Source: Gnetum montanum (lineage: Eukaryota; Streptophyta; Gnetopsida; Gnetales; Gnetaceae). Taken from it: a stretch of 52,647 bases of DNA. The stretch is from assembly GCA_015680685.1 (NCBI GenBank), contig MNCI01005422.1, positions 89,527 through 142,173 on the forward strand, given 5' to 3'. The translations under genes and the position numbers were made by a program. Shown here one piece after another: positions 44,937 to 52,647 of this stretch. Every line of letters starts with the position of its first letter. Position 1 is the stretch's first letter. The notes beneath the pieces were generated by a model that saw only the letters and a program-made list of their open reading frames with translations, was not told where the DNA came from and did no database searches.

Positions 44937-47278
44937 ATGGATATACCCAGTGCAGTGCTCAACAATGGGGCAAAAATCCCTCTAATGGGACTTGGTACAG
45001 GAATCCTGGGTGTACCAGACCTATCTACTGTGGAATTTGCCGTTGAAGCTGCTCTGCAGGTTCTTGTTTTTGAATCAAACAGTTGTTTTTTAGGTTCAGC
45101 TTCTTAGTATCACTTTATTGAAACGGAAATTGCAATTTTATTGTGTTTCTAAACCTTTTAGATCTATTCACATTAGAAATATACCTGCTATGAATTTTAA
45201 AAAGAAATTCAAATATCCCTGCTAACTTTTTTATCAAATTGACCAATTTTATAACTTTATTGTCTGTAACAATGTGTTCAGGCAGGATACAGGCATTTTG
45301 ATACTGCAGCAGTTTACAGATGCGAAAAAGGTATCGGTAATGCTTTTCAAAAGGGATTTACTTCTGGAATTGTAAGCAGAAGCGATGTATTCGTTACTTC
45401 CCAGCTCTGGTGCACTGATATGCATCTTGAATATGTTCTGCCTGCTCTCAAAAAATCATTGCAGTAAGGTTTTCTTCATCAATTGTTGATTTTTAGGGTT
45501 TCCCTGATATGTTCAGAATTTCTTGGAATGTTCAATGTCAGCAAGATCTGATAACTTTTAAGTTTACTTGAAAAATAAAGGATCATCATATAGAGTTTCA
45601 ATGCTTTTTTTTTCAAGTTTTGAAGTTGTGGTTATGAACCTGAGAGCAGCTACTTGAAAAGAAATTATGCTTTTGAAGTTTGACAGGACAAGCATTGAGG
45701 ATGAGCCTTTCTCTAGGCTAAGTGTGAAAAAAAAAGGTTCATTTTGAGTATTAGATTAATTCATCAAAATTTTTTAAAGCAGGGAACTCCAACTAGAATA
45801 CCTGGATCTCTATCTCGTCCACTGGCCAGTTCGCCTAACACATGGACGAGACATTGAGGACATGAAACAGGAGGACATTCTGTCTGTGGATTTGCAAGCA
45901 TGCTGGAAATCCATGGAGAAATGCGTGGAAGCTGGACTGGTAAAATCCATTGGTGTCAGTAATTTCTCACCCAAAAAAATTGAATTGCTGCTTTCCGCTG
46001 CTACGATCCCTCCAGCTGTTAATCAGGTAGGAATTCACAATCAGATCTTGGGTATTTGGTTCCTCATGCAAATAATCAGATTGCTATTTTGTATTCTTTC
46101 CCGTTCTTCATTTTTGACAATTATTTGCTCCTGATTTCCTGTTTCTGTGATGAAAATAAAACTAAAACCTGCCAACACAGGTAGAATTCCATCCGATGTA
46201 GCAGCAGAAAAAACTTAGAGAATACTGCAAAAGTAAAGAAATACACGTAACAGCTTACTCGCCTTTGGGGGCTCCATACAGCGACAAACTTGGGCTTCTT
46301 AATCATCCGTTGTTAGTGTCAATTGCTTCCAATCATGGCAAAACTCTGCTCAGGTATAGTTAAAATTTCTTGTTATTCTATATTTGGAGAGTTCCTTGTT
46401 TGGTTCAGTCTTTGTTTAAACAGTACCCTCGTTCCTTGTCTAGCAGTGGGTTACGTTTACAGACATTTGTTACATTCTCTTGGCCAAACAGAGATATATC
46501 CTACTTGCTCAATGGAATTTGCTAATTTTTTTGATAGCAATTTCATTAAATGTATCACAATTTTGCTTAAGTCTAAATCAATTTTGGTTTAAACCAATTT
46601 AAATTTTGATTAAGATACAACTCAAATTTGTTTGTTGATCTAATCAATTTTACTCAAGTTAAAATCATAAATTTATTGAACATTGCAAAAGTAAAGATGC
46701 ATGCTACAATGAATTACTTTGCTTCTCTAACTTTTTATTGGTGTTTTTAACATTAAGTGAAATTCATAGAACAGCAAAAAATAAATTTGAATAGTATTTT
46801 AACCCGTTACCCTGTTTGATGGCCTATTCCATCGAAAAGTAAAATTAACTATGAGCAAGATTAAATTAAAGTAGGGTAAAATAGCTTTGAACTTAAGCAA
46901 AATTGCTATAACCACCAGCGAATGGATCAAAAGAAATCATTCTACATCTGAATTTAACCCAAATATGCCTAATTTTGTGGATTCACTGTTGAGTGATGGT
47001 TTTGCATGGGTGAGATTTGTAATTTGAGGATTTTGCAGGTTGCTTTGCGTTGGGCAATAGAGGAGGGAGTTAGTGTGGTCCCCAAGAGCTACAATCCACA
47101 TAGGATCAAAGAAAACATTCAAATCTTTGATTTCAGTCTCGATGAAGATGATAAACTAAAACTTTCAAGTCTTGAGCAGCGCAAGATATACTCAATGGAA
47201 ATGTTTTTGAATCCAAAGGATGGACCATATCATAGCCTGTATGAGCTCTGGGACGATGACACATTTTTGCAGAACTGA
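44937..47278 (+). pseudogene. Aldo-keto reductase pseudogene AKR3, full five-exon structure
   Basis: Paralogue of AKR1. Exons are 44937-45059, 45282-45463, 45783-46026, about 46181-46354 and 47039-47278, with normal GT...AG sites. The start is MDIPSAVLNN; an in-frame upstream ATG at 44913 has no counterpart in AKR1. Defects: the catalytic Lys82 is Gln (VTSQLW); TGG at codon 190 is TAG (46199-46201); one A is missing in the run at 46339-46343, shifting the frame at the end of exon 4; and the TATA box reads TGTAAA. Exon 5 stays open and keeps VPKSYNPHRIKEN with the usual Lys. Decay looks recent. If the genomic stop were a sequencing error, the enzyme would still lack its tetrad lysine. Confidence 0.9.
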
Positions 47279-47376
47279 ACCTTCTCTTAAAATAAGGTAG
47301 ATAAAAAGAGCCGTGCTTACAGAACTTTGCTGTTGCTTCGTTCTATCAATAAATTTGAGGAGATAAAAGATAAATA

Positions 47377-47745
47377 AGATGGGTATTCATGCTGTTCTTT
47401 ATTTATATGTATTCCAAAAGTTTACCCTTATTTTTTGTAATGGACAAATTTGGGATTACAGTTGTCTGTTCATTTATGATATGCTATATTCTAAAGAATG
47501 TAATCATGCTGTTCTTGTAACATTGGTATTCATATGTATTCCAAAAGTTTACCCATATTTTTTGTTATGGACAAATTTGGGATTGCAGTTGTCTGTTCAT
47601 TTATGATCTGCTATATTCTAAAGAATGTAATCATGCTGTTCTTGTAACATTGCTATTCATATGTATTCCAAAAGTTTACCACAAATTTGGGATTGCAGTT
47701 GTATGTTCATTTATGATATGGTATATTCTAAAGAATGTAACTAGC
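47377..47745 (+). repeat. Tandem repeats downstream of AKR3
   Basis: Three units of about 110-120 bases share CATGCTGTTCTTGTAACATT, TATGTATTCCAAAAGTTTAC, ACAAATTTGGGATT and a TTCATTTATGATATG...AAAGAATGTAA block. They are related to the AKR1 repeats but the repeated unit has different limits. Confidence 0.8.
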
Positions 47746-47879
47746 AAAGCCACTACTTCACTGCAGGATATGGTTTTAGTTGCTTTATGATATCTGTTTT
47801 AGCAATTAAAAAGGTTGCTTTATGGTATATGCTGTAGTAATTAATAACCAGGATCAAACAAATAATTCTCACATAACAA

Positions 47880-47990
47880 CAGAGGGTTGAAGGAGTCTTC
47901 TGTGTTTCTTGTAATAACCCTTATCTAGACTACAACCCAGAGGGTTGAAGGATTCTTCTGTGTTTCTTGTAATAACCCTTATCTTGAATC
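47880..47990 (+). repeat. Short tandem duplication
   Basis: AGAGGGTTGAAGGA(G/T)TCTTCTGTG...AACCCTTATCT occurs twice (about 47881-47925 and 47940-47985). Unit A has a single version at 8368. Confidence 0.6.
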
Positions 47991-48146
47991 AGCCACTGAA
48001 GCTCCATAGATTTTTGTTTTTGTTTTTCCAAAGCTTTTGAATGAAAATCACCGAAGTTTTAACCTGTGCGTTTCCCTTATTATTCGATGAAATAACAATG
48101 TTTTGAGACGGGATACATGCATTTTCCCGAATAACAATGTTTTGAG

Positions 48147-48275
48147 ACGGGATACATGCATTTTGACACTGCAGCGGTTTAAGATCAGAAAGCAATATTG
48201 GGAATGCCTTTAAAAACGCAGTTGTCTCTTGAATTGTCAGCAGAAAAGCTTTGGTGCACTGATCTGCAACTTCAT
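48147..48275 (+). pseudogene. AKR exon 2 relic
   Basis: Starts GGGATACATGCATTTTGACA and reads GYMHFDTAAV then a stop. Later it keeps AGCAGAAAAGCTTTGGTGCA, matching the KLWC region. It has deletions and no other exons nearby. A 37-base piece before it is duplicated (about 48087-48125 and 48126-48164). It marks a third AKR copy between AKR3 and AKR4; only its left edge survives in unit A. Confidence 0.75.
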
Positions 48276-50469
48276 TATCATCTCCGCGCTTGCTGTGAGA
48301 CCACGGAAATTAACATAGTCAAACATATCCCTTGAAGTTAATGTGATGGTAAGAATAATAGGTATTGAAACTGAATTTTTAGTTATTTTTTTCATGAAAC
48401 TTGTCATCTGGATTTTCCATAGACTCTTATTATTAAGTATTAAAAATGTAGTTAGATGCTGATATCTTTTAGGTAATCTTTTTTTGGTATTATCAAATGG
48501 AAGAATCACTTGTATAAAATATAAAAGAGTCATAGTTGTTCACTTTGTCAATATCCTTTCAATTATTTTATGAATGCTAGACATTGCATCATTGTTGAAG
48601 TACTATTATTTGAAATGATGGTAAATCACTATTTTCTCATTTAGTAAGGCTTAGGTTCAAGCTTAAGTGACTTTAAAACAAGTTAGGCTCTCTCAAGACC
48701 TTCTTGACAAGATGAGCATTGAGAATTTTTTGGCTAAGAGGCAAATTACTAGCCTTGTCTAAGAGAGTCTTGTAGTAAAATAATTTTATTATTGTAAAGG
48801 TGAGGGGGACATGTTTTTATTTCCTTTTTTGGACTTTGTCATCGTAAATAAATAATTATTGTCATAACCTAGGGATAATAGATGAAGTTTTTTAGGGCAC
48901 TTATTTATAAGAGTCTCACTACTTTGTAACATGGACTTTGTCTTTGGAAAATCAATTTTTAATGAATCAATTTGAGAAGTTTTAATTTGAAAAATGTAAA
49001 AAATTCTTTCAATCAAATAATAAATATATATCATGAATATATAGATAAACTAGTGACAAAAGAATAGTGGTAATAGTATCATGAATAAGGCCTTGATCCA
49101 GCATATCTTATCGATTAAATAAGTGTCTCAATGAACTCACCCTGTTAATGCATTGCATATAACCACGTTTTGGAGGCATACCACCATCCTTATGCTTTGC
49201 CCCCTTTAAAAAATTATTTGCCAGAACACTTTTTCCTTTTATGATTTTAAAATATGCTGAGATATCAAGAAAAGTATGCACATTTACTGCCAACCATCTT
49301 ACGTAACATTTAGGAAAAAGAAATTAATTGAAGCTAGGTCTCTACGAGAAACTAATTAGACTTGTTACTCATGTCGGCTCCCTCACTAAAATTTTTCAAT
49401 TCCTTTTCAACTACACTGCATCAATAGGTTTTTTTTTAATCATTAATTTCTATTGAAATGGAATGGACGTGTTTCAACTTTTTTGGCAAGTCACTTTTTA
49501 ATAAAAAGGAGTGTCAAATACATAAACCACATTCAGTCACAGAGACAAAAATATGGTCTTGGTCAACTCAAACAATAACAACTAACACTCAAAGTAAAGT
49601 AATAGTAATACTACTATTGTAGAGGGGGCGTTGAAAATATAGTTGAAGTTTTCAAAGGAAGAGTCTTACCACTAGGTATTAAAGTATATCTTCCATCAAG
49701 TCAAATTGTATATCTCTTGTCAAATTTACTACATTTCATTCTTTAACTATTCTCATTAATGATTCAAAGCATTAGTGTTTGATGAACATGTTTCTACAAG
49801 TCTGTCTACCATAGTAGCTAGTACCATGCATATAATTGTCTTTGTTTTAATTCAAGGTCTTAAGAATATGAGATTTAATATGAAATGAAGCTTTATTATG
49901 TTCAAAGACCCATAGGATCCAATTACATTTCATGAAAAATAAAGATAGACTCTACAAATTGACCAAGCACCAATAGGGCATCAAAAACAAATCATACAAC
50001 CCTTTTGTTGTAACATTATAACGTTATCTGAAATGTGTAGTCATAGTACAAGAAAGAAATACATGTAACACATCTTTAAGGGCACTTGATTTGCACAACC
50101 TACAAATGCTCTTTTTTAGAGAAGTTAAATTCATCTTCCACTTTTAATTCTCAAACGATGAGAACTAAGATGATGAGAACTTAAGCAAAGTTGATACTTG
50201 ATGAGAATAGCAACAGTTGATTAGATTTATGAATTGGCAATGCCATTGTTTTTTAAATGGGAATCATGAATGCTTCAACCATCAATCCACACATATCATA
50301 GGTATGACTTTAATTAAAACCCTTATTTTTAATACAAAATCAATGGTCTAAAAGTGATTTTTAAAACTTTTTACTACCCTTCTTAAAAATCAATTCATAA
50401 CAACATGACATCTTCAATAATAACCATTAATTCATTCATGGCAATCCTATAGAATTGCTAATTTTGGTA
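48276..50469. other. Intergenic part of AKR unit B
   Basis: No gene. 48825-49080 is paralogous to 8541-8771 and 49081-49795 to 10304-11060. The site 49070-49080 is the empty counterpart of the LINE insertion. 49796-50469 has no counterpart in unit A, where a deletion is inferred. Confidence 0.65.
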
Positions 50470-50594
50470 ATGGAGATACCCATGGTAGTGCATAGTAATG
50501 GAGAGAGAATCCCTTTGCTAGGACTTGGCATAGGAGTAACAGGCTCTTTATAGCTACTTCTATCATGGAACCAGCCATTGAAGTTGCTTTGTAG
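50470..50594 (+). pseudogene. AKR4 exon 1, split from its gene by element C
   Basis: Translation begins MEIPMVVHSNGERIPLLGLG, parallel to MAIPSAVLNNGQKIPLMGLG in AKR1, then meets a stop and a frameshift. The donor site GTTCTTCTC follows as in AKR1. Intron sequence continues to 50734, where element C begins; no further exon is seen. By position it is the unit B counterpart of AKR2, which keeps exons 2-4 but lost exon 1. Confidence 0.8.
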
Positions 50595-50734
50595 GTTCTT
50601 CTCTTGCATATGAATTCCATACCAACTTTTAGTTTGTAGGTTTTATTTATTTTGTATGAAAGTGAAAGTACTAACTAAAACCTAAAAGTAGATTTTATTA
50701 TATTGGAAGATTCAAAGGATATATTGAACCTCCA

Positions 50735-52647
50735 TGATGAGTGGCGAGGTACCCCTACACTCAACCATACGAAACGAGCGTAGCACACACGATCTGGTCA
50801 AACTCTGCAGACTAAATGCCTAAACGCCGCAAGGAACACTTGGGGTTAATTAATCGTTGTCTTCCCAGGCTTGCTTGTATGTGTCACGGTGTATGGTTAA
50901 GCAAGTATGAGGTATATGATTTTTTTGGTATTTTCTGATTTATCTCCTATGCTAAACGGTGAAGGGTTGAGAGACTAAAACTAATTCTAACTACAGTGCT
51001 AAGTCCTAGCGTCAGCATCCGTTCCCAGTTTCCGTACACACCTTGAATTGTGCAACTGTGGCTACCAAACGCTAATTGTTACTGGGATTACCACACGTAA
51101 CGCACGTGCTCGAAACGGTCGTACTGAGGCACCTAACTAGCCTAGGTGTGACAAGTAGCCGATTCCTTGACTAGCCGTACACATTCGTAGATGCTTGTAA
51201 TCAAGTCATACTTGTCCCATGTTCTAGGAGGTAAGGGTGAGAGAATCTAATCGCGATGAGTAGCCGATTCCTTGGCTAGCCATACACGTTCGTCAACGCT
51301 TGTAACCAAGTCGTACTCATGTCGCGTTACTAGGAAAGTAATAAATAACATTAATTAAACCTATCCATGCACTGCAAGGTTTATCCACAAAGCTCGTTTT
51401 TATTACCGTACACAACTTGCGTTCAGGTACAAAGCTGCTCGAATAAAGAACCGTTCACTTGGGGGACTCCTACTATGGGCACATGGAAAATATTCTATCT
51501 CTGGGGTGATCAATCCGCCATAGCTTCGCTACTTAGCCTATCTGATTGGAAATGAGGGGAGTGCCACCTCTTATTTATAGATTTGGCGGCGGACCGCGAT
51601 ATCGTGTATGCGATATCACAGGAAACGACGCGATATCGCAGGGGATGCGATATGGCGTCAGTCACGATATCGCGTACGCGATATCGTAGCTTGTGCAATT
51701 CGCATCTCATCATACCCCCATGACTGAATGAAAAATCGTCCTCGAGTTCCTTACAATAATATCAGGTAGGTATGGGATTATTGAGGGGAATGGAACTAAT
51801 GGAATGACATGTGGACAGTTCATTATTACAAGACTTGACAAAACTGGTGTTCATGACAACAAGGGTGAACACCTTATTACAATGACATCAGGCCACATTT
51901 GGCAGCTGAGAGAAAAGAGGAGAGAGAATAGAAGAGAAAAAGAGAGAAGAGTCTCGCTACTGCCAACGCCTAGATTGCGCCTTTCGTTGTCCATCTGTAA
52001 GCGCATCATCAATCTTGCTCCTTGCATAGCTGCTTCAGCGCTGCTCCATTCCAAGTGTTTGCTCCAGATTCGTTCCGTTGTTTATTTAGTCGCCATCTAC
52101 ACACACAACACAATCATATATTAGCAAGGGTAACTGAATCATTAAGTAAATAATACCTTTCTTTGGTGTAGGTTCATTGGCTAAGTTGTGGTATGGCTGA
52201 TATGGACCTGGGAAGATGTAGGTGATGACTACCAAAGGTGTAGGGGTTAGGAAGAGAAACGAAAAATTCGGGGCTTAGGAGAAAAATTGAAAAAGTAGGC
52301 GCCGTACCCCCATGACTAATCGCGAACCTCCGGTAGTGTTAGAATGGAGAAAGAAAAGGAGTAAGAAAGATAGGTAAAAAGGGACAAATATGGCATCAGT
52401 GAAGTGGATGTCAAGATGGAAATGAACAAAAATAAAATTAACTGCAAAATGTTAAGGAAAAGAAGTTAACTAATGTTCCAAATAGGAATGTTAGTGGGTC
52501 CTCCCCAAAGTAGGCTCATGCCGTTAATGCCCTGACACACCCACATCCAAAGAGTCCGTAGGCTCTGGGAATGTCCTTTGGAACAAGAGTTAAAGTCTTA
52601 ACCGCAAGAATTTACCAAAAAGAAAACAATGCATCAACCAAAATATA
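50735..52647 (-). mobile_element. Element C: 3' LTR and 3' region, runs off window
   Basis: Minus-strand Ty3/gypsy-type element of the B family. The LTR is 50735-51712 (978 bases), from TGATGAGTGGCGAGG to CTCATCA. It is longer than its relatives because about 95 bases with GAGTAGCCGATTCCTTG are duplicated (about 51150-51330). Minus-strand TATAAATAAG lies at about 51569-51578, next to five GATATC and one variant at 51590-51690. The polypurine tract complement TACCCCCATGAC is at 51713-51724. The rest matches the 3' region of B and continues beyond the window. Less decayed than A or D. Confidence 0.82.

Overview
The window looks like nuclear DNA of a seed plant. It has intron-containing aldo-keto reductase (AKR) genes of plant type, plant L1-type LINEs with a DUF4283-like ORF1, and decayed Ty3/gypsy elements of the Tat/Athila kind. 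Low gene density and layers of old, nested retroelements would suit a large genome such as a conifer, but no single sequence proves the species. Most of the window is AT-rich and made of broken repeats.

Layout. 1-4870: a LINE on the minus strand, with ORF2 and ORF1 in the order expected and its 3' end cut off by the window edge. 4931-12205: AKR unit A. It holds one intact five-exon gene (AKR1, 320 codons), a tandem-repeat tail, a 1.5 kb 5'-truncated LINE and a broken second gene (AKR2). 13090-15705: a tRNA-Leu-like sequence, a relic of a second LINE type and a possible SINE. 18743-42307: a block of LTR retroelements. A (plus strand) has degenerate gag-PR-RT-RNaseH-IN and a solo LTR lodged in its 5' LTR. 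D (minus) has gag plus a coiled-coil region and no pol. E is a fragment joined to D. B (minus) has gag and protease only, contains a 758-base assembly gap, and has mismatched LTRs although a 5-bp target duplication can be seen. 44472-50734: AKR unit B, a paralogous copy of unit A. It holds AKR3 (full structure but dead), an exon 2 relic and exon 1 of AKR4. 50735-52647: the 3' end of a further minus-strand element (C), inserted in AKR4 intron 1.

How the parts relate. The two AKR units descend from one duplicated multi-gene segment, so each serves as a reference for the other. The comparison shows the LINE insertion in unit A with its empty site in unit B, a deletion that removed AKR2 exon 1, and the element that split AKR4. 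Only AKR1 looks able to make an enzyme. The LTR elements share termini (TGATGAG...CTCATCA), a decayed tRNA-Asp-type primer site, a GTCATGGGGGTA polypurine tract and, in most, arrays of GATATC palindromes just upstream of the TATA box.

The most unusual items are the coiled-coil-bearing, pol-less element D, the U3 palindrome arrays, the loss of the catalytic lysine in AKR3, and the C-rich tail in place of poly(A) on the unit A LINE. I saw no CRISPR array, rRNA or bacterial-type system.
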